NCBI GenBank assembly: GCA_036874045.1
Contig: CM072341.1
Coordinates: forward strand, 1,934,501 to 1,998,500
From: Cymodocea nodosa
Lineage: Eukaryota > Streptophyta > Magnoliopsida > Alismatales > Cymodoceaceae
Direction: 5' to 3'
Length of the DNA stretch: 64,000 nt
A program made the position numbers and the translations under genes. The notes beneath the pieces are model-generated. The model saw only the letters and a program-made list of their open reading frames with translations, did no database searches and was not told the origin of the DNA. This document shows positions 12,855 through 24,104 of this stretch, piece after piece; within the stretch, counting starts at the first letter, position 1; each line of letters starts with the position of its first letter.

Positions 12855-14040
12855 TGTTTAGAATGAAATTGTGCATAATATTAATGGTTAATTATATAAT
12901 ATTTAGTTTATCATATGAAAATTAAGCCATTATGTTACAATTATATGAATATATGCCTTAATTAAAGAATATGCATAATTTCAAGGAATTAATGTTTGGT
13001 TTGTTCTTGTTTACTTATATGTGTATATTTTCTTTTAGAAGTAAACAAATAATTTTCACGAATAAGATATTAAATCTAATTCGTAATTAACTATAAGTGT
13101 ATAGTGTTTATTGCATAAATTTACAAGTACAGGTCGATCCCATATAGAATGATTAAAAATTTCAAACTATTTAAATTTTTACAACCAAAGGTTTTTGTGT
13201 TCTGAATTATTCCCTTCGTTGAATTACCGCTAACTCAACGAACTTAGTTAAGAGGAGATCAACTTACAAAAGTCCCAGTTCGCGATTCTATAATGAGAGG
13301 AGCATGTGATAGTAAGTGATTAAGTTTTTAATGGTGTAATCACGTCGTATGTAGTGACAAAAGTTCTTACAGTTAATAGAGAATTTACCTTTCACCTTTT
13401 GTTCATCTACAAGAACATATTACAACAAAATCAAAACAAAAAACTCATTATCTGTTTTTATATTTATCAAATCTATGTTGTATCGTTTGTTAAATGTTCT
13501 GTGTTTATTTTATTCCAATGAATAGAAAATCGTATTACTGATTACTGAAATTTGTTAGTATTAAATATTGAATGCTAGTGTGGATCAATGAATATTTATA
13601 ATATAAACTAGCATTAGAAGCTTAATTGATGTTGTTTACATTTTATAAAACCACCCAATGGATGGTCGTATTCCTTTATAGATATTAGTATTAATTTGAA
13701 GTTACTAGTGAGGCTCGTTGAGTTAACTTAACTCTACAAAGATAGTCCATTGAGATAATTGTAACTTGACGAACTAAGTTTGTTGAATTAGCAGTAAGTC
13801 AACAGAGTGAGTAATCCAGAACACAAAAACCTTTGGTTGTGAAAATTGAAATAGTTTGAAATTTTTAATCATTCCCTATGGGATCGACTTGTACTTGCAC
13901 ACTTATGCAATAGATACCATGCACTTATAGTTAATGAAATGAGCAGATTTACTAAACTTAAATCTTATTTGTGAAAACTATTTGTTTACTTAAAGAATTA
14001 TTAGATATACATATATTTGAGTAAATAGAGCACCAAACCA
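12855..14040 (+). repeat. 5' LTR of A', containing an inverted copy of its own end
   Basis: Begins TGTTTAGAATG like the LTRs at 25554 and 34305 and ends CCAAACCA next to the primer site. The first about 140 bases align forward with the family. Bases 12994-13255 are then the reverse complement of the LTR's last about 260 bases (about 13770-14040), and 13256 onward is again forward R-U5-like sequence. Both arms share the 'GGTTTTTGTGTTCTG' or complementary text and the 'GATCGACTTGTACTTGC' text. Confidence 0.75.
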
Positions 14041-14046
14041 AGTTTT

Positions 14047-14066
14047 CTAGCATCGTTACTAGGGAA
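14047..14066 (+). other. primer-binding site of A' (degenerate)
   Basis: Reads like TGGCGCCGTTGCCGGGGAA, the complement of Asp-tRNA, with several changes. Same spacing from the LTR end as in A. Confidence 0.6.
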
Positions 14067-14144
14067 TGAGAAGCAAAAAAAATCATAGCACTATTTTGTT
14101 TTCATAGTATAAGGAGTGATGTGTGTTTTTATTATTGAGAATAT

Positions 14145-15990
14145 GGGCATATGCTTATGCTCAAGGATTTTTGAAACCTGTAGTTAGCATATGTGAATTT
14201 TGTAATTTGAAAGGTCATGACATTGCTGATTGTTTGAAATTGAGACAATTGTAGATAGTTATATCAAATGGGAAACAAATAAATTATATCCAATACAATA
14301 GAATTGAGTATGAAAATTTTATAATTTACCCAACCAATAATCAATTTAGGACAAGTAATATGTCAAAAGACAAGGAAGTTTGGGATAGGTATGACAAACT
14401 TGAATGAAGTTTAGAATAAAACCTAGACAAATTGGAATAATACATGTATTATTAGCAAGAAGTTAACCAAATAAACTATAAGGAAAATTATTCAGAACCT
14501 AAAATCGATATCATCTATGAAATTGAGAAAATCATAATGAAAATTGATCAAAAACTGAATGCAATGAGATTAGATGATTTGGAAAAAAAGCTAAATGCAC
14601 TAGATGAATTTACAATGAAATTACAAGTCATGTAAGATAAAAATGAAAACACAAATGATAATTTCAATGTCAAAAGTGTGCATAATTTACAAAACATAAA
14701 GATAAACGAAATTACCAATGAAATAGGAATTGAAAAATGTAATCCAACTAAAGAATATATAGAAATAATCAAAGATCAAAATAATAAGAAAGAAACAGTA
14801 ATACAAGAACATCATGAAATTGCTGAAAATATGGAAGATGTTTGTGTAAGATTAAGATCTAGAACTTATGTGCCACTAAGAATTCAAAAAGAAAGCAAGG
14901 TGGAGCTAAGTAAGAACAATCTTCAAAATGGAAATAAACACATAATACCTGAAAACATAGAAATCAATGAACAAAAATCTAAATCTGAAAATGAAACTAT
15001 AAATGACCAAAAGAAAGAAATGGATAAAAAAGAATCTAAAGTTAATCATGGACAAGGAAAAGAATCTTTTAAATCACAATCATTAGCGCCTTATCTTGAA
15101 AGATTCAAACAAACATTTCCTGAAAAATAAGAAAAAATTTGAGAAATTTTTGAAAAAGTACAAGTTAATATTCTTTTGTTAGATTTATTGTAGAAAATAC
15201 CACCTTATGCTAAATTTCTCAAGGATTGGTGTACTAAGAAAAGGGAGCAAAAATTGTTAAGAAAAGTCTTTTTAACAAAACAATGTAGTTCTCTATTTCT
15301 ACCACAAATTCCTAAAAAGTTATCTAAACCAGGAATCCTTGTTATATCATGCACAATAGGTAATACAACTTTGGAAAAAACCTTAATAAACCTAGGTGTA
15401 GGTCTAAATGTTATGCCTAGTGATATATTTGTATCCCTAGGATTAGAAAGATTAAACCCTACTAGTATTGTCATTTAATTAGCAGATATAAGTATAAGAT
15501 ACCCTAGAGGAAAAATAGAAGATGTCCTAATTAAAGTGAAGAACTTCATTTATCTTGTTGATGTTGTCGTTTTGGATTTCCAACAAATTAAGCATCAGAA
15601 TCATGATACATCTTTAATTTTAGGAAGGTCATTTCTAGCAACTCGAGAGCTATTATAAACTGTAAAAATGGAATGATGAAATTAACATATGGTAATGAGG
15701 ATACTCAACTAAATATTTTCAAACTAGAAGGGGATGAGGAGTTAGAAATGTTTTTACATACTATAGATTTTTTAGAGGATGAAGGAGACAAGTTAGAAGA
15801 TGTGATTCAAGAAGAATTAAATAGACAATTAGATATTGAAAATCTAGAAGGAAGTAAAAATATAGATGGAGACTTAAACATAGAAGTAGAAGGAGACCAA
15901 GAAAAATTTAATATTGAAGACAAAAATGTTAAAATAGGAGCTCTAGCTTCTAATGGTCAACACCTAGATTTAAAACAGTTAGAATGAACG
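14145..15990 (+). pseudogene. gag and protease region of A' (fossil)
   Basis: Begins with the A-family gag start (AYAYAQ, then zinc knuckle 'CEFCNLKGHDIADC' at 14192-14233), goes through a Lys/Glu/Asn-rich, coiled-coil-like middle and reaches the conserved 'LAPYLERFKQTFPEK' text and then protease ('INLGVGLNVMPSDIFVSLGL' motif near 15380-15450, 'MMKLTYGNEDTQLN' beyond). The order and most words match A (27937-29700) and G3. Broken, and the sequence ends shortly before where RT would start. Confidence 0.75.
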
Positions 15991-15992
15991 GA

Positions 15993-16690
15993 TGTTTAGA
16001 ATGAAAAAGTGCATAATATTAATGGTTAAATGAAGGTTAATTGCATAATATTTAGCTTATCATATGACAATTAAGCCATTATATTATAATTGCACTATTA
16101 TCTGCTTTAATGAAAGAATCTACATAATTTCAAGGAATTAACGTTAATTAAGTACATTTCTAAACTGTTAGAGAATCACAGGCTTTTTAATTCTTAAGTA
16201 TCTAAATTGTCTATTATTTTGGAGAGTTGCATTTCATGTCTTGGACAGTTATGTTATAAACGCTTGAAGAATATTTTATTATTTCCTAGAGTACACGTGT
16301 TGCAACCTTAATACATGACTTAAGTGGATTTTTGATAAGTTATCTGCTAACTATCCGAAATGTGTCTAAGCATCAGATAGTTAGGTTTGTAAGTATCTAA
16401 AATACTTAAAATTATTTAGTTATTTCTTTATTACATGTGTTTTATAGTTAAATCAACGAAGTAAGTCCGTTGAGTTACAATAACTCTACAAACCATTTAT
16501 TTTCTAACATGCCACTATAGTAGTTGCAGAAATAAGAAATTCGAAGGAAAACCACGATTGCACATATCACGTAGGAATTCACTCGTGGAATGAAGAAGAA
16601 ATCACCATCGTTGATATGAATGAAGGAAAACCAATCGATCATTTAAGTAGAAGTAGTTACTACTATCTTGATGTGAAAGGTTAAATAAAA
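15993..16690 (+). repeat. A-family LTR, U3 part
   Basis: Starts TGTTTAGAATGAAAAAGTGC as the other A-family LTRs do and follows them as far as the sequence just before the TATA box. It then meets an inverted LTR end. It could be the 3' LTR of A' or an independent LTR insertion. Confidence 0.7.
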
Positions 16691-16697
16691 AAACTGG

Positions 16698-16978
16698 TCC
16701 TCGGCAATGGCACCATAAAACTAGTATTGGTGTTGTTAACTTCTGTTTTTATGATTATACCAACAATAACTTTTAGAAGTAAACAAACAATCTTTCACAC
16801 AAATTATATATTAAGTCCAATTTGTATTTTAACTGCAAGTGCATAATGTATATTGTATTTGTGTGCAAGTACAAGTCGATCCCATAGAGAGATGGAGTAA
16901 GAATTGTGTATTGTTTCAATTTTTATATTAGAGTTTATATGTGTTCAGTTAAGCACTCCATTGGGTTACAGTTAACAC
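16698..16978 (-). repeat. inverted A-family LTR end with primer-binding site
   Basis: On the minus strand 16698-16714 reads like TGGTGCCATTGCCGAGGA, the Asp-tRNA primer site, preceded by the characteristic LTR end. This is therefore a minus-strand LTR facing the plus-strand LTR piece to its left. It is cut at 16978 by element C, with AACAC as candidate target bases. Confidence 0.7.
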
Positions 16979-17142
16979 TATTAGGATCGATAGGCTTACT
17001 AGAGGGGGGTGAATGGTGCTAATGTATAAATTTTACTTCTTTATAAACTTGATTGATTGATTTTATAAAATGAAATCAAAACAATAGAAAGAAATGCACA
17101 CAAGACGATTTTTAGGTGGTTCACCAACTTGGCTAGTCCACC

Positions 17143-17273
17143 CCCAAGATTCACTTGGGCTTCACTAAGTATATGAGTACTTACAACACTTGCTTTCAGG
17201 TTGAAGAAGAACCAACACTTAGAGCTTTCAAGTTGAAGCTCTCAACCAACAGAGAGTTTTCAGGTTGAAACTC
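17143..17273 (-). other. hairpin cluster in the LTR leader of C (left copy)
   Basis: Stem pairs visible: CCCAAG/CTTGGG (17143-17159), AAGTA/TACTT (17167-17182), AGAGCTT/AAGCTCT around loop TCAAGTTG (17221-17242) and GAGTTT/AAACTC around loop TCAGGTTG (17254-17273). An imperfect one lies at 17189-17210. All lie downstream of the minus-strand TATA box, so they would be in the RNA leader. Equivalent clusters are in the right LTR and the solo LTR. Confidence 0.6.
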
Positions 17274-17441
17274 ATGAACCAAAACTTTGAACTTTTAACC
17301 CAGAGTTTAAGCACAGGGAGCTTTTATGTTGTAGAAGACTTGAGATTATTTTTGAATGATGAAGACTTGAGTGTATCTCTGAATGTGTTTGTAGCTCACA
17401 ATATATGATAATCATTGTCTTAGCTTTTCCTTTTCTTCTCA

Positions 17442-17449
17442 TATTTATA
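17442..17449 (-). promoter_or_regulatory. TATA box of the left C LTR
   Basis: Minus strand reads TATAAATA. It is conserved in the right LTR (22037-22044). Transcription would run leftward through the hairpin cluster. Confidence 0.6.
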
Positions 17450-18346
17450 CCAAGAGGTGTAACGATCATATTTTCTTCCAACGGATGTATTTTGTTGTAC
17501 TTGTTAAGAAATCAGACCTAAATATGGTAAGTTACCATTTAGGGAGGTATTTTAAGATACCCTTCTGATTTCTTGGGTTTTCAAAGGCTTAACCATGTAA
17601 CTCTCTGAAAATTAATAGTAACCCATCGAAAAGTCTCTTAAGTCTTTCTACCAAGTAGGATTTCAGATTGTACAGATGAGTTGTCATTCGATCGGATACT
17701 TGCAGCTGTAACTTACCGAACTATTCTTTGACTATCAGATAGTTAGCTACAGTAGTCTTCCAAAATCCTTCTTTAAGTTTCTGACTACTTTCTTATTTCT
17801 ACACATGCATAATAAAATAACTTAAGTTTCAGATGGTTATAATTGTAACTCACTGAAACTCTTCAAATTTTGGATAGTTAGCTATAGTAAGTTTTCGATT
17901 CTTCATTTAAGCTTCTCTCTGGATTTCTGCACGTGGGAAATTCAATGACTTAATTTTCAAATAGTTGTTTTCACTAACCTTTCAAAATTCTTGACCTTTC
18001 GAATAGTTAGCACCTTAACTCTCCGATCATTTAACCAACTATCTTTCAAACTCTCTAAAGGCCTTGTATTTTCGGATAGTTATTCTTCTAATTGTCCGAC
18101 GATATTTTTGCTGCTTTAAATAAACTCTTCGGATACATAGGCCTGTAACTTATCGAAGATTAACTTTCTTTTGGATACTTAGGCTTGGTAACTTTCCGAT
18201 TTTCTTGTGACTTTATTGCAGCAATTTCTAATCTACTTGTATCTGTTTATCTACCTTCTGATCTTTTACTAAGCTGTCTTATCTGTGAAATATAATTTGT
18301 TTCCTTACACAGGTTTTTGCATTATCAAAATACTAAGGTCCTAACA

Positions 18347-18361
18347 ATCTCCCCCTTTTTG
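18347..18361 (-). other. polypurine tract of C
   Basis: Minus strand reads AAAAAGGGGGAGAT directly before the 3' LTR, identical in core to the S2 tract at 59876-59889. Confidence 0.8.
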
Positions 18362-19970
18362 ATAATGACAAAATCATTTACATTAAATTACATGTATTTC
18401 ACTCCCTAGATTGTTTCTATACATTCAGTCACATAGAAACTAAGTAAAGTAAAGATTTACATTGAATACAATATAATGGAGTAAATTTCTCCCCCTAACT
18501 ATGTGTTGGGAATACTCCCCTTGCCTTCTATGTAATTTCCATGTTCTTCTCCCCCTTTTTGTCATTAGTTAAAAGGAGTTTCATAACTTTCTTTTACTGA
18601 AATAACTACCATATTTCTCCCCTTATTTTCAAGATGTAATATCTGATCTCATAATAGTTTTCTAATCATGTTTCCATAATCCTGTTTGATATCAAATGCT
18701 GAAAGAATTGATTGCATCAATATCTTCGAATACCAATTTTGATTGTGCATCAAATGTTTGACTATTGGTGTGCTGATATCAATTGTTGAGATATTTTCAT
18801 CATTGCAATCTGTTTTCTTCTTTCCCTTTGCTGTTGTACTGCTTTTCTTCTTTCTTATTTGAGCACAGTATCACTTGAAGTGCCAATTTCCTCAATCCTT
18901 GTCTAATACCAGTTGTTGACATATTAATATCTGAGAAGTTAGTAATTGCTCTCTTGGTTTATGGTATTTCTTCCTTTGTCTCATTTATTTACTGCATCAT
19001 CTCTAAAAACTGAAAAAGATAGTGAACTACCAATTGTTAATGTAGCAATTTATAAATATGCAGTTAATATTTGTAGTTGTTGCCACAACTCTCCCCCTAT
19101 CTGTATGGAGGTATTCTGATTTTTAATAGCAAGCTATAGGCTCTCCCCCTATATGTGTGCGCTCTTTATATACTCTCTTTTTGCACTGAAGCAACATTCT
19201 GAATTCCCTTCATATAGTAGGTTCTCCCTTTACTTATATGCTTTTCCTTGCAGACAGATTTGTTGCACCTATTTTGCAAAATGACATATATGATACCAAT
19301 TGAACTAGGTACCAATTGTTAATCAAAAACATCATAAATAATTTTCAATCATTTAGCTTCTAATTTCAATCCGTTTATCTTCTCTTGGATCTTTATTTCA
19401 AGAGGTTCTTTCAGATTGCAGAAGATAATTTGAAGACTGTAATCTATCTACTATAGATTTTGTTTGTCCTTTGATAAATCTGATTTCCTTACTTTGTATT
19501 CATTCAACCTAGCTTGTGCAGACCTTATTTCCTTTAAAGAACATGATTCAATCATTGATGCTACTTTTGATACCAATTGTTAATTTCAGAACATCATAAT
19601 TGATCCTTTACTGTTTAGCTTCTTATTTCTCTTCACGAGATTCCTTCAAAACATATGTAGAAAGCAATTTGTGACTGTAGTCTGGCTACTACTCTCTTTT
19701 CTATATACTTGTTTCTAGCTACAATTGATTTTGCTCTCCTTGAGCATCATGATGTTAGGCACGTTTTCCACTCAATCTATGTGTAGCACTTTCTACCAAT
19801 TTATGGTGCCTCTTGCAATACCAAATAGTTGCTCTCATAACAGATTTTCAAATTTTCTAGCCTTCTCTAATTGATCATTCCATTGATCTTTAGATTTTGA
19901 TCATTTGCAAATAATTATTTGACACTGTAAATTAGCTGCTCCCCCTAAATAATGTAATCCTGCAATTCAA
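18347..19970 (-). repeat. diverged tandem repeats replacing pol in C
   Basis: About 1.6 kb without coding potential. Units of roughly 260-275 bases are seen near 19290, 19565 and 19820, each with a 'TTTAGCTTCT...' or 'GACTGTAATCT' like core. The phrase ATACCAATTGTTAA recurs (18775, 18906, 19028, 19292, 19310, 19569) and equals the primer-site/LTR junction at 21526-21538. Polypurine-like tracts recur at about 18488, 18548, 19089, 19141 and 19938. Confidence 0.6.
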
Positions 19971-19974
19971 ATAG

Positions 19975-21482
19975 AAATAGATTTTGGTACCCATACTTTC
20001 TTGGGTCCATAAGTGTTAATCCTGACAATATTTAATTTATTACTTTTTGGCAGCCACATTGATCCGAATCTTCTTTTGATTGCAAATGCTGTTGTACTAT
20101 CTCTGTAAGATCGGATAACACCACCACAATAGGGTATTTCCTATGGAGTAGCATACCCTAGGCCAAGTCTACTTGAATTGTATTTCTAAGAACTAATGAT
20201 TTGATCTAATCCTTTTTGTCCATTAGTAAACTTATGTACAGTATTTTTCAGATCAGTAATTTTAGATTTCAGATTTTCATTTTCGTTTATCAATTCATCA
20301 TTATTGCATTTTCTATTTTCAAGTTCAATATATGCTTCTTCTAAACATGCAGTTAAATGCTTAACTTCCTTTTTATAATTTTTGCATTTAACATATAAAC
20401 TATCAATAGTAGACAAAAGAACATTTACATCTATATTATCATTGTCTACATCAGAATCACTTTGAGATGAAGTGGAACATACCTCTTGTGTTGTATAACA
20501 CACGTTTACTAGTACCTCTTCATCTGAACTAGATGAGCTATTAGAAGAACTACTCTCATCCCAAGTAGCCTTCAATGCCATTTTCTTTTTGTAGATCATC
20601 TTCTTCTTCTTCATTTCTTTTTCTTCTTCTAGTTGCAATGGACAATCAAGTTGTTTATGTCCTTGCTTCTTGCATTTAAAGCATATTGGAGCATTGCTTT
20701 TTGATGTGCTGGCTTGGTTCTTTTTCTTCATCTATTTTCTAAATTTTCTATCCAATAGCACAACTTCATCATCATCCGAGCTTTGAAGTTCCTAAGTTGA
20801 TGGAAAGGTTAGTTCTTTCTTCGTTTCTATTTTCTTTTTAGCACTTCCTTCCTCATCTTTCCATTCTTTCATTTGAACTTCATGGGTCAGCAGATTGCCC
20901 ATCAGATCCTCTACTGAGTATTTGTTGTGGTCTTTGGAATCCTGTATTGATGTGGACTTTTGCTTCCATTCCATAGTTAAGTTTCTAAGGATTTTCTGCA
21001 CCTGTTCATGGACAGAAAATTCCTTTCCCAAATCTCTTAAGCCATTAATAATCTCAGTGAATCTAGAAAACATATTAGTAATTGTTTCATCATCAAGCAT
21101 TTTAAATAATTCAAGCTTTCTAAGTAAAATGTTGATTTTAGTGTCTTTCACTTGGTTGGTTCCTTCAAAGGTTATTTGAAGAGTGTTCCAAGCCTTGTGA
21201 GTAGATTTACAAGTTGAAACTTTATTATATTGTTCAACATATAAGGCATACTAAATAATATTCAACCCTCGAGCATCCATTTGGATGATTCTCTCATCCT
21301 CCTCAGACTAGTCATCCTCATGACTAGGTGGAATAGGTGTTCCTAGAACCACCATTTTCCATAGACTCACATCTAAGCCTCTAAGGAAACATTCCATCCT
21401 ATTTTTCCAGTAATTATAGTTAATACCATCAAATAGGGGAGGATGATGGATATTCTGACCCTCTCTATGAAAAGATGTCATG
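19975..21482 (-). pseudogene. gag region of C (fossil)
   Basis: Sirevirus gag. The start (MTSFHREGQ ... 'PPLFDGINYNYWKNRM') sits about 40 bases from the primer site. Later parts show 'MLDDETITNMFSRFTEIING' and 'LGKEF', typical of the copia gag-polypeptide domain, a CCHC knuckle 'CFKCKKQGHKQLDC' (about 20635-20680), 'MALKATWDESSSSNSSSSSD' and a coiled-coil end that finishes with 'GPKKVWVPKS'. It differs enough from the gags of S1 and S2 to be a separate family. Broken. Confidence 0.85.
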
Positions 21483-21519
21483 ATCTCAGATGGTTAAATC
21501 TATAAAAAAAGATCAACCT

Positions 21520-21531
21520 GCTCTGATACCA
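21520..21531 (-). other. primer-binding site of C
   Basis: Minus strand reads TGGTATCAGAGC exactly, the complement of initiator-Met tRNA, two bases from the LTR. Confidence 0.9.
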
Positions 21532-21698
21532 ATTGTTAGGATCGATAGGCTTACTAGAGGGGGGGTGAATGGTGCTAATATATAAATTTTACTTCATTAT
21601 AAACTTGATTGATTGATTTTATAAAATGAAATCAAAACAATAGAAAGAAATGCACACAAGAGGATTTTTAGGTGGTTCACTAACTTGGCTAGTCTACC

Positions 21699-21868
21699 CC
21701 CAAGATTCACTTGGGCTTCCCTAAGTATACGAGTACTTACAACACTTGCTTTCAAGTTGAAGTAAGAACCAATACCTAGAGCTTTCAGGTATAAGCTCAA
21801 CAGCAAACCTTTCTTCGAGCTTTCAAGTTGAAGCTCTCAACCAACAGAGAGTTTTCAAGTTGAAACTC
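21699..21868 (-). other. hairpin cluster in the LTR leader of C (right copy)
   Basis: CCCAAG/CTTGGG (21699-21715), AAGTA/TACTT (21723-21738), GAGCTT/AAGCTC around TCAGGTAT (21779-21798), GAGCTT/AAGCTC around TCAAGTTG (21817-21836) and GAGTTT/AAACTC around TCAAGTTG (21849-21868). It has one more hairpin unit than the left LTR, so unit number varies. Confidence 0.6.
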
Positions 21869-22036
21869 ATGAACCAACACTTTGAACTTTTAACCCAAAG
21901 TTTAAGTGTAGGGAGCTTTTGTGCTGCAGAAGACTTGAGATTGTTTCTGAATGATTCAAACTTGAGTGTATCTCTGAATGTGTTTGTAGCTTACAGTATA
22001 TGATAGTCGTTGTCTTAGCTTTTCCTTTTCTTCTCA

Positions 22037-22044
22037 TATTTATA
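22037..22044 (-). promoter_or_regulatory. TATA box of the right C LTR
   Basis: Minus strand TATAAATA, same place as in the left LTR. Confidence 0.6.
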
Positions 22045-22477
22045 CCAAGAGGTATAACGATCATATTTTCTTCCAACGGATGTATTCTACTGTACTTGCT
22101 AAGAAATCAGACCTAAATATGGTAAGTTACCATTCAGGGAGGTATTTCAAGATACCCTTTCGATTTCTTGGGTTTTTCGGAGGCTTAGCCATGTAACTCT
22201 CCGAAAATCAATAGTAACCTACCGAAAAGTCACTTAAGTCTTTCTACCATGTAGGATTTCAGATCGTACAGATGAACTATCATTTGATCGGATACTTGCA
22301 GTTGTAATTTACCGAACTATTCTTTGACTGTTAGATAGTTAGCTATAGTAGCCTTCTGAAATCCTTCTTTAAGTTTCCAACTACTTTCTTATTTCAGCAT
22401 GTGCATAATAAAATAACTTAAGTTTCGGATGGTTATAACTGTAACTCACCGAAACTCTTCAAATTTTGGATAGTTAG

Positions 22478-24098
22478 TGTTTGGATTAAAATGTTGCGTA
22501 TTTTTATAGGATCTTATTAGTTAAATAGATTTACATGAGATTTATTAAAGTCATATTATGCATTTATTTCATTATTTAACCAATAAGAACCAATCCCCAT
22601 TTTATATAATTAAAAGTAGGAAATTATTTCAAACATGCATCATTTATGAATTTTATGGATGACTTGATACTTTGATGTATTTATTGTTATGAAAAGTTTA
22701 TAATTCAATAGAAGATCATGGAAATTGAAGATTGGAGGAAGAAAATCAAGTGGGATTTAATCCCAATCGTTGAATCAAAGATGGATCTCCAAACATGGAA
22801 ACACTCCTTATAAAAGGAGTGGTGCATGTCTAGGGCTCTCTTGCTTGGGTCTCTTTTGTTTTCCTCCTCCAACACCACCAGTCGTCACCCCCTCTTGGAG
22901 CTCCACATCTTGAAGCAAGGAAGGAGAACGTCGGTCATTCCACCACCTTTCTTCAACTCGGATCTCATCATCTTCATTCCATAAGTCATCTCCAACATGA
23001 AAACCTTCATTCCACATCTTGGAGGAGGGACGTCTACCTTCACAAGGGTTCTCTTCTTTATTTGTGAGATTCCACAAATCGTTTCTCCACTTTCCCCTCT
23101 TCTTTGGCTTTAGATGTATCATATTTTATTATGTTTCACGTAGGTTGTTATTTATGTTCTTAGTTTTCATTGTAATAGGGTAAAAGTAGAAAACAGATTC
23201 GTTTTTATTTGTATGTTCCTTTGTGAATCCGTGAATCTTTGTTATTTTCATCTGAAAATTGTAAAAACAGGTGCTGTTATTAATATATATTCATATATTG
23301 TTGTTTGTTGATGTTGAAATCCGGATATTACATTCTGTTATGCATGAAACAACATAGAATTTGTTGAAGGTTGTGCATGTTTGCAGATTTGTAGTTTTGT
23401 TGATCTATTTGTATTCCGAGAATTCATATGTGTTCTGGAGCATTTCTGTTTAATTGAAAATTCTGAAAAAATTCATAATCGTGATATTATAAGTCTTCTG
23501 TGATTCTCTAAAATTTCATAGCAATCCGAAAAGATTTGTTACCATTTTGAAGCTATAACTGTATCAAGCACAGAATTCGGTCTGAGACTCTTTTATCATG
23601 ATTGTAACACGTTTTTCTCACAACTCAACGAAAATTCGAATAAATATTTCATTAATATCTACATCCTGTCTATTTTGTAACGCATTTGATTTTGGAATTT
23701 TTGGTTGAGTAATTCGGGATTTATAAGGTTTTTAAGATACTATTATTAACACGCACAAGTTTCCAATTTTATGCATCATTTTCAATGTCTGAATTTTTAG
23801 TCATAACATTCGTGCGTTTTTAAGTGTGAAAAGTTTTATCTGAAGTCCACATTAACAGATCTGATTGAGATTAAATTTTAAGTCTAATGTGTTGATTGAT
23901 CGATAAATTAAAAATCTGTGGACTTACTTTTTTTATAGTCTAATCTATATTTGGAAAGTATTTGCTTGCCATATTCTTGTAATTAGAATCCTAGATTATC
24001 CCCATTTCTCTGTGGTTCAACCCGTACTTGTTGACGTACTTCATTGGATGCCATGCACTTGCGGTTTATAAATTTAAAACTTCTAAAATACCTAAACA
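22478..24098 (+). repeat. 5' LTR of gypsy B
   Basis: TGTTTGGATT...CTAAACA, about 1.6 kb, bounded by the C LTR on the left and the primer site on the right. Holds a TATA box at 22809. Its U3 lacks the dense palindromic motifs of the A and C LTRs. An open frame on the opposite strand (22808-23122) shows no family likeness and is taken as chance. Confidence 0.75.
22809..22816 (+). promoter_or_regulatory. TATA box in the LTR of B
   Basis: TATAAAAG lies inside the short perfect inverted repeat CTCCTT/AAGGAG (22804-22819). Confidence 0.6.
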
Positions 24099-24104
24099 AT
24101 TTTT

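Larger units (their letters stand above)
12855..16978 (+). mobile_element. Athila-like gypsy element A' (old, rearranged)
   Basis: Has a 5' LTR (12855-14040), a degenerate Asp-tRNA primer site, a gag beginning at a zinc knuckle and a protease. At 15993 a second copy of the same LTR start occurs, followed by an inverted LTR end with primer site. No RT or integrase is present, so it is a shortened relative of A (25554 onward). The right end is cut by element C. Possible target repeat bases at the left are TTAGG. Many breaks. Confidence 0.7.
16979..18346 (-). repeat. 3' LTR of C
   Basis: Runs from TATTAGGATCG (TG changed to TA at the edge) to CCTAACA. It matches the right LTR at 21534 and the solo LTR at 61927. 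It has many 'CGGATAGTTA' and 'TAACTCACCGAA' motifs (17600-18200) in U3 and a hairpin cluster in R/U5 (17143-17273). Confidence 0.85.
16979..22477 (-). mobile_element. gag-only Sirevirus element C (non-autonomous type)
   Basis: Minus-strand copia element with two LTRs (16979-18346 and 21534-22477, the latter cut by gypsy B), an exact Met-tRNA primer site, a Sirevirus gag and a polypurine tract, but no protease, integrase or RT. In place of pol it has about 1.6 kb of diverged tandem repeats (18347-19970). The internal region is only about 3.2 kb. It would have depended on proteins from another Sirevirus. The two LTRs differ by a few percent by eye. The gag is broken in several places. Confidence 0.82.
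21534..22477 (-). repeat. 5' LTR of C, cut by gypsy B
   Basis: Starts TGTTAGGATCG and follows the left LTR until the phrase 'GGATAGTTAG', where gypsy B begins. The remaining few hundred bases should lie beyond B's far end but were not found in this window. Confidence 0.85.

Noticed and set aside
22808-23122. 104-residue minus-strand ORF with Trp-rich text in the B LTR
   Set aside because: No family likeness, no promoter on that strand, and it lies within an LTR.
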